64,000 nucleotides of DNA from Amorphus sp040750475 (GTDB taxonomy: Bacteria > Pseudomonadota > Alphaproteobacteria > Rhizobiales > Amorphaceae): NCBI RefSeq assembly GCF_040750475.1, contig NZ_JABJVY010000001.1:248001-312000 (forward strand), read 5' to 3'. This document shows positions 25,020 through 32,973 of the stretch, in pieces. The notes below the pieces were generated by a model that was not told the origin of the DNA, did no database searches, and saw only the letters and a list, made by a program, of their open reading frames with translations. The position numbers and the translations under genes were made by a program. How positions within the stretch are numbered: the first letter of the stretch is position 1; the number at the start of each line of letters is the position of its first letter.

Positions 25020-27320
25020 TTACAGTAAGTTCTCCATCGTAATCGGGAGCCTGCGGACCCGCTTGCCGGTCGCGTGATAGACCGCGTTGGCGATCGCCGG
25101 TGCCATGCCCACGATCGCGAGCTCGCCAACAGCCTTGCCGCCAAGCGGGGTCGCGTCATAATCCGGCTCGCCCACCGAATGGATGTCGATTTCCGGCACG
25201 TCGGCGTTGGTCGCCACCAAATAGTCGGCGAAATTGGCGTTCAGCATCCGCCCGTTGCGCGGATCGGTAACGCCTTCCTCCAGGAGCGCCATGCCGATCC
25301 CCATGATGATGCCGCCCTTGAACTGGCTGTCGGCAAGCTTGGGGTTGTAGAGCCGGCCGGCATCGACCGCCGTCACCACCCGGGAGACGCGCACGGTTCC
25401 GAAATCCTCGTCGACGCGCACTTCCACGAAATGGGCGCAGAAGGAATGGCGCGAGACCTCTCCTCTGACGCCGCCCTCCATCCCGGCCATGGAGGTGAAG
25501 TATTTAAGCCGCTCCTCCGGAGGCCGCTCGCCGTCCGGGAGAGTGTCTCGGGTGACATCGATCTCGCTGCGCCCGGTCGCCGCCATCAACTGAGCGATCG
25601 ACATCGTCGCCCCGCGCGGCGTGCCGATCCTGCCCTCGGAGAGCGTTAGCGTGTTGGCCTGGTCGCGCAGCGGTGAGTTGGGATCGGTGAGGCCGAGGGC
25701 GATCAGCTCCTCGCGGGCGGCGACCGCCGTCTTGTAGACGGCACCGACCATCAGGTTGGCAAGCTGCGACCCGCCGGCGACCGGCGCGTGACCGAGCGTG
25801 GAATCGCCGAGCTTCACGTCCACCATCTCGACCGGAACCCCGAGCACGTCGGCTGCCGTCTGGGCGAGGATGGTATAGGTGCCAGTGCCCATGTCGATCG
25901 CGCTCGACAGGACCTCGACCGTGCCATCGGAAAGGATGCGCACCCTGGCCTCGCCGGGGCTGGAAATGACCGGATGGGTCCCCACCGCCATGCCCCAGCC
26001 GATGAGCTGGTGTCCGTCCCGCATGGAACGCGGCTCCAACGGACGCCCGGACCAGCCGAAGGCCGCCGCGCCCGTGTCGTAGCACGCCATCAGACGGCGC
26101 GACGACCACGGCAGGCCGCTATCGAAGTCGTGGTCGGCCTCGTTCCGGCGCCGGAGCTCCAGCGGATCGATGCCGAGCTTGCCGGCAAGCTCGTCGATGG
26201 CGCACTCGATGCCGACGGCGCTCGGCGTCTTGCCCGGCGCGCGAAAAGCGCCCGGCAGCACCGTATGGACCGGAGCGATCGACTGGCGCGAGCGGAAGTT
26301 GGGCACCGCGTAGAGCAGCGCGGTCACCGACCCCAACTGCTCCACGAAGGCCTTGTCCACCGCCGTCTCGTTGGTGCCTTGATGGTCGATGGCGACGATC
26401 CGGCCGTCTTCGGTGGCGCCGATCTTGAGCGACTGGCGCGTGGCCGGACGTGCGCCGAAGGCGGTAAAATGCTGGCTGCGCTGGAGCGCCAGCTTCACCG
26501 GCCGGCGGAGCTGGCGCGCCGCCATCACCGCCACGATCGAATGCGGCAGCACGAACCCTTTCGAGCCGAACCCACCGCCCACATAGGGCGAGACCACCCG
26601 GATGTTCTCAAACGGGATCTCGAACTGCTGGGCGAACCAGTTCGCGGTGCCGTCGATCCATTGGGTGGATTCGTAGAGCGTCAGCCGGTCGTCGTCCTCC
26701 CAGTGGGCGATCAGGCCGTGGGGCTCAAGCGCCATGTGGTATTCGCGCGGTGTCTCGTAGGCGGCGTCCACGACGACCGGGGCCTCGGCAAGAGCCGCGT
26801 CCGGATCGCCCCAGTCCTTGGCCATCATGTCCACCGGCCGGGTCTGGGTGTCCTCGGCGTCGAATGTGGCGCGAACCGGAGCTTCCTCATAGACGACCGC
26901 GAGGCGGGCTGCCGCCTCCCGCGCCTGCTCAGGGGTATCAGCCACCACCGCGGCAATCGCCTGGCCGTTGAACGTGATCTCGGTCGGAAACGGGGTGTCG
27001 TAGTCCTTCGCGGGCGCGTTGCCCCAATAGTCCGGGATCCACTTCACCTGCGCCGCATTGAAGGCGTCCAGCACCAGCCGCACGCCGGGGCTTGCCTCCG
27101 TCGCGCTGCGGTCGATGGAGACGACGCGGCCGGCGCCGATGGTGGACTGGACCAGGACGCAGTGAAGCAGGCCGTCGATCCGGTGCTCCAGCGCATAGGT
27201 CGCCTCGCCACGGATCTTGGCCGGCCCGTCGGCGCGCACATGAATGCTGCCGAGCGTGCCGCGCACCATTGCGCCATCGGACGCGTCGCCGCGTTTCGTG
27301 GTCGGTTCGATGATGGTCAT
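25020..27320 (-). CDS. Xanthine dehydrogenase family molybdopterin-binding subunit
   Basis: 766-residue large subunit of a molybdenum hydroxylase. Family features are RGEATYALEHRIDGLLHCVLVQS near 35, the molybdopterin-contact run PYVGGGFGSKG near 245, PGAFRAPGKTPS near 355, and the carboxyl active-site Glu in GKAVGELAIVGMAPAIANAVYHATGKRVRRLPIT. It hydroxylates an aldehyde or N-heterocycle with water as oxygen source. It overlaps the FAD subunit stop by four bases. The subunit order (2Fe-2S, FAD, Mo) resembles PaoABC/YagTSR-type aldehyde oxidoreductases, but the small subunit has no Tat signal. No maturation chaperone gene is next to it. Confidence 0.9.
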   Translation of the reverse strand: MTIIEPTTKRGDASDGAMVRGTLGSIHVRADGPAKIRGEATYALEHRIDGLLHCVLVQSTIGAGRVVSIDRSATEASPGVRLVLDAFNAAQVKWIPDYWGNAPAKDYDTPFPTEITFNGQAIAAVVADTPEQAREAAARLAVVYEEAPVRATFDAEDTQTRPVDMMAKDWGDPDAALAEAPVVVDAAYETPREYHMALEPHGLIAHWEDDDRLTLYESTQWIDGTANWFAQQFEIPFENIRVVSPYVGGGFGSKGFVLPHSIVAVMAARQLRRPVKLALQRSQHFTAFGARPATRQSLKIGATEDGRIVAIDHQGTNETAVDKAFVEQLGSVTALLYAVPNFRSRQSIAPVHTVLPGAFRAPGKTPSAVGIECAIDELAGKLGIDPLELRRRNEADHDFDSGLPWSSRRLMACYDTGAAAFGWSGRPLEPRSMRDGHQLIGWGMAVGTHPVISSPGEARVRILSDGTVEVLSSAIDMGTGTYTILAQTAADVLGVPVEMVDVKLGDSTLGHAPVAGGSQLANLMVGAVYKTAVAAREELIALGLTDPNSPLRDQANTLTLSEGRIGTPRGATMSIAQLMAATGRSEIDVTRDTLPDGERPPEERLKYFTSMAGMEGGVRGEVSRHSFCAHFVEVRVDEDFGTVRVSRVVTAVDAGRLYNPKLADSQFKGGIIMGIGMALLEEGVTDPRNGRMLNANFADYLVATNADVPEIDIHSVGEPDYDATPLGGKAVGELAIVGMAPAIANAVYHATGKRVRRLPITMENLL

Positions 27321-28300
27321 GCCAGACCTCCCAGGGTCAGGATGGCACGTGCAATCACGCGCGGGACAAGCTCGATCTTGTAGGCGTTGCCGTCGAAGGC
27401 GACGGCCTCCGCCACGGCGAGCCGGCTCGCCTCTCCGACGGCCTCCTCATCGAGAGGCGTGCCGCGGAGGGCATCCTCCACGGCGCGCGCCCGCCACGGC
27501 TTGGTGGCGACACCGCCGAGCGCGACGCGAAGATCGGCGATCGTACCGCCATCGTCGGCGAGCTCCAGCCCAACGGCCGCACTCGCGGACGCAAACTCGT
27601 AGGACTGGCGGTCGCGAACCTTCAGGTAGGTAGACCGCCGTGCCACGGGCGACGCGGGAACGCTGACGGCCGTGATGATCTCGCCCTGACGCAGATCGGT
27701 CTCGCGCTCGGGAGTCTCGCCGGGCAGGAGAAAAAAGTCCTCGGCGGCAACGGTGCGCCGACCCACGTGGAGCGTCGCGTCGAGGGCCACGAGGGCAACG
27801 GCAAGGTCGCCCGGATAGGTGGCGATGCAGGCCTCGCTGGTGCCGAGCACGGCATGATTACGGGTGAGTCCGCCAAGGGCGGCACAGCCGGAGCCCGGGG
27901 TACGCTTGTTGCAGGAGGGATAGGCGGCAGGATCCCGGAAATAGCTGCAGCGGGTGCGCTGCATCAGGTTACCGCCGATGGTCGCCATGTTTCGAAGCTG
28001 CTGAGAGGCGGCCAACGAGAGCGACTGAGCGACGGCCGGAAAGCCGTCCTTGATCCGGGGATCGTCCGCCACCCGGCTCATTTTCGCAAGCGCCCCGATC
28101 ATTGCGCCGCTCGCGTCGACATCGATGGCGTCGAGGCCGGGAATCCGGGAGATGTCCACCACCGTCTCCGGCCGAACGACATCCAGTTTGGCCAAGTCCA
28201 CGAGGGTCGTCCCGCCGGCGATCACCATCGTGTCGGCGAAGTTGGCGAGGACGGAGGCCTCGTCGAGATTTGTCGCCCGCTCATAGTGAAAGTCGATCAT
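27317..28300 (-). CDS. Xanthine dehydrogenase family FAD-binding subunit
   Basis: 327-residue medium subunit. FAD pyrophosphate loop VIAGGTTLVDLAKLDV near residue 26, and the second loop ATIGGNLMQRTRCSYFRDPAAYPSCNKR near 108. The Cys-rich stretch after MATIGGNLMQRTRC is typical of the PaoB/YagS branch, which carries an extra 4Fe-4S cluster in this subunit. It passes electrons from the iron-sulfur subunit to an acceptor. Four-base overlaps with both partners. Confidence 0.9.
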   Translation of the reverse strand: MIDFHYERATNLDEASVLANFADTMVIAGGTTLVDLAKLDVVRPETVVDISRIPGLDAIDVDASGAMIGALAKMSRVADDPRIKDGFPAVAQSLSLAASQQLRNMATIGGNLMQRTRCSYFRDPAAYPSCNKRTPGSGCAALGGLTRNHAVLGTSEACIATYPGDLAVALVALDATLHVGRRTVAAEDFFLLPGETPERETDLRQGEIITAVSVPASPVARRSTYLKVRDRQSYEFASASAAVGLELADDGGTIADLRVALGGVATKPWRARAVEDALRGTPLDEEAVGEASRLAVAEAVAFDGNAYKIELVPRVIARAILTLGGLA

Positions 28301-28794
28301 GCCGCCTCCTGGGCTCGGTCGGTTTCGGCTTCCGCCGCCTTGCGGACGGCAGCGACGATGTGAGGATAGGCGCCGCACCGGCAGAGATTCCCGGACATGT
28401 ACTCCCGGATCTCGTCGTCGGAGCCGGCATGGCCTTCGGCGATGCAGGACACCGCGGACATGATCTGTCCCGGCGTGCAGTAGCCGCACTGGAAGGCGTC
28501 TTCCTCCAGGAAGGCCTGTTGAACCGGATGCGGCGTGCCATCGGCGGCCGCCAGGCCCTCGATGGTGGTGATCGCGCGGCCGTCCGCCTGAACCGCGAGC
28601 ATCAGACAGGCCAGCATGCGCTCGCCGTCGACATGGATGGTGCAAGCGCCGCACTGGCCATGGTCGCACCCTTTCTTGGTTCCGGTCAGGCCAAGGTTCT
28701 CGCGAAGCGCGTCGAGCAGCGTCACGCGCGGCTCGACATGAAGCGTGTGGGAGATTCCGTTGATGGTGAGGTCGATGCGTGTCGGGTCGGTCAT
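28297..28794 (-). CDS. Xanthine dehydrogenase family 2Fe-2S subunit
   Basis: 165-residue small subunit with two [2Fe-2S] sites. The plant-ferredoxin-like set is Cys43, Cys48, Cys51 and Cys63 (GCDHGQCGACT); the helical set is Cys103, Cys106, Cys138 and Cys140 (CGYCTPGQ and LCRCGAY). It starts MTDPTRIDL with no export signal, so the complex should be cytosolic. First gene of the operon, 114 bases downstream of a strong palindrome shared with the divergent TetR gene. Confidence 0.92.
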   Translation of the reverse strand: MTDPTRIDLTINGISHTLHVEPRVTLLDALRENLGLTGTKKGCDHGQCGACTIHVDGERMLACLMLAVQADGRAITTIEGLAAADGTPHPVQQAFLEEDAFQCGYCTPGQIMSAVSCIAEGHAGSDDEIREYMSGNLCRCGAYPHIVAAVRKAAEAETDRAQEAA

Positions 28795-28908
28795 CCTAGA
28801 TCCTTGTCCGAACGCCGCTCGGGGTCGCACGCCGGGCCGGAATAAGAGGGGGCCGACAATCCACGCGTGACAGGCAAACCCACGATACGGTATGCAGGGG
28901 AGGAGCCA

Positions 28909-28932
28909 ATAAGCGGAGGCGCCTCCGTTTAT
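28909..28932. promoter_or_regulatory. 24-bp palindromic operator between TetR and the Mo hydroxylase
   Basis: ATAAGCGGAGGC followed directly by GCCTCCGTTTAT, an inverted repeat matching at 11 of 12 positions, 48 bases before the TetR start. The most likely binding site of the adjacent TetR protein. Confidence 0.6.
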
Positions 28933-28980
28933 ATTTAGAAGACCGATAACCGGGGTTCAAGACCGCCGGACCGGCGGAGC

Positions 28981-29640
28981 ATGGAATTGGTCGAAAAACG
29001 CGCCGGGAGGCAGCTCGGTTCGGGCGACGCGGCGGAAGAAAAGCCGATGCGGGCGGATGCCCGCCGCAACCGGGACAGGCTCGTGGCCGTGGCGGCCGAG
29101 GCGTTTGCCGCCAATGGCGTGCAGACATCCCTGGAAGATATCGCGCGTGAGGCCGGCGTCGGGATCGGCACGCTCTATCGCCATTTTCCGACCCGCGAGC
29201 ATCTGGTCGAGGCAGTCTATCGGCGCGAGGTCGACTTGCTCTGCCAAGCCGCCGAGGACCTGGCGAAGCGCCTGCCCCCGGACGACGCGTTGGAGGACTG
29301 GCTGCGCCACCTGGTGTCCTACGCCGCCACCAAGCGCGGCATGATGGACAGCCTGCGCATTCTGCTCGACACCGGCTCCACGATCTTCGCCGATACGCCG
29401 AGCCGGATCTCGCAGGCGCTGCAAGGCCTGGTCGAAGCCGCCTCCAAGGCGGGCACCATCCGCCAGGATGTCGAGGCCGCCGATATCCTGCAGGCCACCT
29501 CGGGGCTCTACTCCGCCCCAGAAACGCCCGACTGGAAAGACCGCGCGCTCCGGCTGGTTTCCGTCATCATGGACGGGCTGCGCCATGGCGCACCGCGCCG
29601 GACCGATGGAGACGGGGCAAGCGCGAACACGGGCTCCTAA
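28981..29640 (+). CDS. TetR/AcrR family regulator of the Mo hydroxylase operon
   Basis: 219-residue repressor. DNA-binding domain at about 22-75, with helix-turn-helix TSLEDIAREAGVGIGTLYRHFPTREHLVEAVY. The rest is the ligand-binding helical domain. This amino domain resembles regulators that guard alcohol and aldehyde oxidoreductases. ATG 28981 is used; Met23 (MRADARRNRDRLV) is an alternative start that would still keep the whole DNA-binding domain. Divergent from the molybdenum hydroxylase across a gap that holds a 24-bp palindrome. Its stop overlaps the next, convergent TetR gene. Confidence 0.88.
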   Translation: MELVEKRAGRQLGSGDAAEEKPMRADARRNRDRLVAVAAEAFAANGVQTSLEDIAREAGVGIGTLYRHFPTREHLVEAVYRREVDLLCQAAEDLAKRLPPDDALEDWLRHLVSYAATKRGMMDSLRILLDTGSTIFADTPSRISQALQGLVEAASKAGTIRQDVEAADILQATSGLYSAPETPDWKDRALRLVSVIMDGLRHGAPRRTDGDGASANTGS

Positions 29641-30335
29641 CCCCCATTCCGATCGGCCAAACAGGCGCGCAGGACAAAGTCCTGGACCGTGGCGATATAG
29701 GTTTCGATGGCGACCTCACGGCGCCGGTACTTGGCGCGTTTCACGTACCAATCCTGCAGCAGCGGCTTGATGAGCGAGGCGAGCAGGGGCGAGGTTTCGG
29801 TCCGGAAACGGCCCTCGGCGACACCGCGCTCGATCACGCGGGCGAAATAGGCCTCCGTCTCGATCTCACTGTCCGCTGCCGCGCGGCGTTCGGAGGGCGG
29901 AAAGGTCTTGGCTTCCAGAAACGCGAAACCGAACCAGGGCAGCATCGCTTCGGTTAGCCGGATGTGGGTTTCGATCAGCCAGGTCAGATGCGCCACCGGA
30001 TCGGCGGCAACCTCCCCCGGCGGGTCGGCAAGGACGCGGCGCACCTGTTCGGCGACTTCCTGAAGGATCATGTTCAGAAGCGTCGTCTTGCTGTCGAAAT
30101 AAGCGTAGAGCCCGCCCATCGACACGCCCGAGATCTGCGACAGGTCGCGCAGCGACATGGCCTGGAAGCCTTTGCGGTTCGACACCTCCAGGGCCGCCTT
30201 GATGATCACGGTCAACTTGCGGATCGCAACCTCCGGCTTCCGCACCCCGATCGTGTCCCGGTGGCGCGCAAGCATCGACCGGCACAACGCCTCGGTGGTG
30301 AACTCCGCCGGGTCGAGCATTCCGATGCTGTCCAT
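29637..30335 (-). CDS. TetR family regulator of the acyl-CoA dehydrogenase operon
   Basis: 232 residues from an ATG preceded by GGAAGACCGGAAGA. The DNA-binding helix is at about 55-100 (RDLSQISGVSMGGLYAYFDSKTTLLNMIL); about 40 residues precede it, longer than usual for TetR. The carboxyl domain resembles FadR/PsrA-type acyl-CoA-sensing regulators. Divergent from the acyl-CoA dehydrogenase, with a 16-bp palindrome between them. Converges on and overlaps the previous TetR gene by four bases. Confidence 0.85.
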   Translation of the reverse strand: MDSIGMLDPAEFTTEALCRSMLARHRDTIGVRKPEVAIRKLTVIIKAALEVSNRKGFQAMSLRDLSQISGVSMGGLYAYFDSKTTLLNMILQEVAEQVRRVLADPPGEVAADPVAHLTWLIETHIRLTEAMLPWFGFAFLEAKTFPPSERRAAADSEIETEAYFARVIERGVAEGRFRTETSPLLASLIKPLLQDWYVKRAKYRRREVAIETYIATVQDFVLRACLADRNGG

Positions 30336-30425
30336 TCTTCCGGTCTTCCACCCTTGAGACTTGCGGCGCTCCGGCGCGACGCGCACGGCGGATTGCAAGT
30401 TAACCCGGTCCCGCCTATAAATCTA

Positions 30426-30441
30426 TCGAGCGCTCGCTCGA
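30426..30441. promoter_or_regulatory. Palindromic operator upstream of the acyl-CoA dehydrogenase
   Basis: TCGAGCG-CT-CGCTCGA, a perfect 7-2-7 inverted repeat 20 bases before the GTG start and 90 bases upstream of the divergent TetR start. Its position next to the start codon suits repression. Confidence 0.55.
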
Positions 30442-30461
30442 AAAATAACTGGAGTCGTCCC

Positions 30462-31670
30462 GTGGATTTTAAGATCCCGCCCCGTGTGGAAGACTTTCGC
30501 GCCCGCATCGCCCGGTTCGTGGAAGACGAGATCCTGCCGCTCGAAGCCGATCGCGACGCCTGGGACGCACACGGCAACATTGCCCTGAACCATCTGGAAC
30601 CGCTGCGCGAGAAGGCGCGGACCGAGGGGCTGTGGTGTTTGCAGCTCAAGCCCGAGACCGGCGGTCAGGGGCTCGGCAAGGTCGGCATGGCGGTCTGCTA
30701 CGAGGAGATGAACCGCTCCATTTTCGGCCCGGTGGCGTTCAACTCCGCCGCCCCCGACGACGGCAACATGATGGTGCTGGAGCAGGCGGCTTCCGACGCC
30801 CAGAAGGAGCGCTGGCTGAAGCCGATCGTGGACGGCAATGTGCGCTCTTCCTTCGTAATGACGGAACCGCGTCCGGGCGGTGGCTCAGACCCGGGAATGA
30901 TGCTGACGACCGCGACCAAGACGGGCGACCGCTATGTCGTCCGCGGGCGGAAATGGTTCATCACAGGCGCCGAGGACGCGAGCCACTTCATCCTGTTGGC
31001 CCGCACATCCGACGATCCGAGGCGCGGCCTGACCGCCTTTCTCCACCATCGCGACGAGCCCGGCTGGCGGATCGAGCGACGGATTCCGATCATGGGCCCG
31101 GAGGAGCACGGCGGCCATTGCGAGGTCGTCTACGAGGACATGGAACTTCCCGCCGATCGGGTGATCATGGGCGAAGGCCTGGGCCTGAAGCTCACGCAGA
31201 TGCGGCTCGGGCCGGCGCGGCTGACCCACTGCATGCGCTGGCTGGGATTGGCCAAGCGCTGCATGGAGATCGCCCAGGAATATGCCCAGAACCGGCACGG
31301 CTTCGGCGTCCGGCTGGCCGACCGCGAAAGCATCCAGATCAAAATGGGCGACATCGCCATGGGGATCGAAGTCGGCCGGCTGTTGGTGATGAAGGCGGCC
31401 TGGGAGCTCGACCGGGGCAGCTTCGCCCGCAAGGAGATCTCCATGGCCAAGATCCACGTCGCCAACCTCCTGCACAAGGCAGCGGACGTGGCGATCCAGA
31501 TCAACGGCGCGCGGGGTTATTCCCAAGACACCGTGCTGGAATGGATCTACCGCTACGCCCGGCAGGCGCGGCTGGTCGACGGCGCGGACGAAGTGCACCA
31601 GATGGTCCTGAACCGGCACCTGAGCGACGAAAAGCGCGCGTTCTGGACCTGGGAGACCGCCGAGACATGA
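30462..31670 (+). CDS. Acyl-CoA dehydrogenase
   Basis: 402-residue FAD enzyme that introduces a trans-2,3 double bond into an acyl-CoA. The GTG start follows GGAG and gives M-DFKIPPRVEDFRARIARFVEDEILPLE. Motifs: FVMTEPRPGGGSDP near 130 (FAD site), KWFITGAEDASHFILLART near 165, and the late YARQARLVDGADEVHQMVL. The size and sequence style match the medium/long-chain or ACAD11-like group. Its stop overlaps the phosphotransferase start by four bases. Controlled, by position, by the TetR at 29637 through the palindrome at 30426. Confidence 0.92.
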   Translation: MDFKIPPRVEDFRARIARFVEDEILPLEADRDAWDAHGNIALNHLEPLREKARTEGLWCLQLKPETGGQGLGKVGMAVCYEEMNRSIFGPVAFNSAAPDDGNMMVLEQAASDAQKERWLKPIVDGNVRSSFVMTEPRPGGGSDPGMMLTTATKTGDRYVVRGRKWFITGAEDASHFILLARTSDDPRRGLTAFLHHRDEPGWRIERRIPIMGPEEHGGHCEVVYEDMELPADRVIMGEGLGLKLTQMRLGPARLTHCMRWLGLAKRCMEIAQEYAQNRHGFGVRLADRESIQIKMGDIAMGIEVGRLLVMKAAWELDRGSFARKEISMAKIHVANLLHKAADVAIQINGARGYSQDTVLEWIYRYARQARLVDGADEVHQMVLNRHLSDEKRAFWTWETAET

Positions 31671-32677
31671 GCGATCTCGACCTTGCCGCCCTTGAGGCCT
31701 GGCTGGCGCACAAGCTGCCCGACGAGAGCGGCCTTTCGGTCGAGCGGATCAGCGGCGGTCAATCCAATCCGACCTGGTTCGTAACCTTCGGCACTGTGCG
31801 CCTGGTGCTGCGCAAAAAGCCCCCCGGACCGATCCTCAAGGGCGCCCATGCCGTCGAGCGGGAGTTCCGGGTGCTAAAGGCGTTGGAAGCGACCGACGTG
31901 CCGGTCCCGAAAGCGCTGTGGCTGGAGGAAGCCGACAGCCACCTCGGCACGCCCTTCTACCTCATGGAGCGGCTGGAAGGACGCGTCTTTTCCGACTGCA
32001 CCTTGCCGAGCCTGACGCCCGAAGAACGGCGGGACATCTATCTGGAGATGGCCCGTACCCTGGCGCGGCTGCATGCCGTCCGCCCCGAGGCGGTCGGACT
32101 TCAGGATTTCGGCCGTCCCGGCAACTATTTCGAGCGCCAAATCGGCCGTTGGAGCAAGCAGTATCAGGAATCCACCAGTCCACGCATCGCGGCGCTGGAC
32201 GAGCTGATCGCCTGGCTACCTTCGCACATGCCACCCGACGACGGCGCCGTCTCGATCGCCCATGGCGACTTCCGGCTCGGCAACCTGATGTTTCACCCGA
32301 GCGAGCCCCGAGTGATCGCAGTGTTGGACTGGGAACTCTCGACGCTTGGCCATCCGCTTGCGGACCTGGGTTTCGCGGTGATGCCTTGGCACACCAGCCC
32401 CGACGAATATGGCGGCATCCTCGGAACGGAGTGGGCGGCCGCCGGGATCCCATCACGCGACGACTTCGTGGCGGAATATTACGCCCACGCCCGGCCGACC
32501 GCGCCGCTAACGCCGTTCCATGTGGCGTTCGCGCTGTTCCGTTTCGCCGTGATCTTCGTTGGCATCGCCGATCGAGCGCGAGCGGGCAACGCGGCGTCCG
32601 AGGAGGCTGGGTCGCTCGCCCCGCTGGCGGAGCGCTTCGCCGTCAGGGCACTTGAGGCAACCCGAGCGGCGATCTGA
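31667..32677 (+). CDS. APH-fold phosphotransferase (ACAD10/11 kinase-like)
   Basis: 336-residue aminoglycoside-phosphotransferase-fold protein. It has SGGQSNPTWFV and LVLRKKPPGPIL (ATP lysine) near the start, LMERLEGRVFSD near 100, the catalytic loop SIAHGDFRLGNLMF near 197, and the metal-binding VLDWELSTLGHPLADLG near 220. In mitochondrial ACAD10/11 the same kinase domain is fused to an acyl-CoA dehydrogenase and helps catabolise 4-hydroxy acids. Here the two are separate but overlapping genes, so a role in 4-hydroxyacyl-CoA turnover is a reasonable inference. Confidence 0.85.
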   Translation: MSDLDLAALEAWLAHKLPDESGLSVERISGGQSNPTWFVTFGTVRLVLRKKPPGPILKGAHAVEREFRVLKALEATDVPVPKALWLEEADSHLGTPFYLMERLEGRVFSDCTLPSLTPEERRDIYLEMARTLARLHAVRPEAVGLQDFGRPGNYFERQIGRWSKQYQESTSPRIAALDELIAWLPSHMPPDDGAVSIAHGDFRLGNLMFHPSEPRVIAVLDWELSTLGHPLADLGFAVMPWHTSPDEYGGILGTEWAAAGIPSRDDFVAEYYAHARPTAPLTPFHVAFALFRFAVIFVGIADRARAGNAASEEAGSLAPLAERFAVRALEATRAAI

Positions 32678-32700
32678 AAGCGACGGCGATCTATGGCCTA

Positions 32701-32964
32701 GGTCATGAACTCATAAATCCGGACGGTCCGGGCGGAGGCAATTTGGTCGAATGCCAGGAGCAAGAGCGCAGGAAACCCGGCCGGTTTTCAAGATTTTGCG
32801 ACGCAGCAGTCGGGCAAATCGACCCGCTCCTTCGGACGCCGAAACGGTTTCGACCTGCTTCGTCGACCCGCTCGGACGGGGGAAAGACCCCGCCCTTCGC
32901 CGCTCTCCTGGCATCTCTTTGCCGTTTCAGGCGCCGGAACATTCGCATTTATGAGTCCATGACC
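32701..32964 (+). mobile_element. MITE-like mosaic element B (264 bp)
   Basis: Terminal inverted repeats GGTCATGAACTCATAAAT at 32701-32718 and ATTTATGAGTCCATGACC at 32947-32964 match at 17 of 18 positions. TA flanks both ends (32699-32700 and 32965-32966). No credible gene. It shares ordered blocks with element A at 3569-3823 (reverse orientation) but has about 140 bases of its own at the right. It sits between the phosphotransferase and boxR genes and fills almost the whole gap. Confidence 0.65.
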
Positions 32965-32973
32965 TAATGCTCG

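Noticed and set aside
25020..28794. Periplasmic PaoABC-type oxidoreductase
   Set aside because: The subunit order fits, but the small subunit has no twin-arginine signal, so a periplasmic location is not supported.
32703..32967. Small genes inside element B on either strand
   Set aside because: The frames end in the terminal repeats, show no family motifs and differ between the two element copies.
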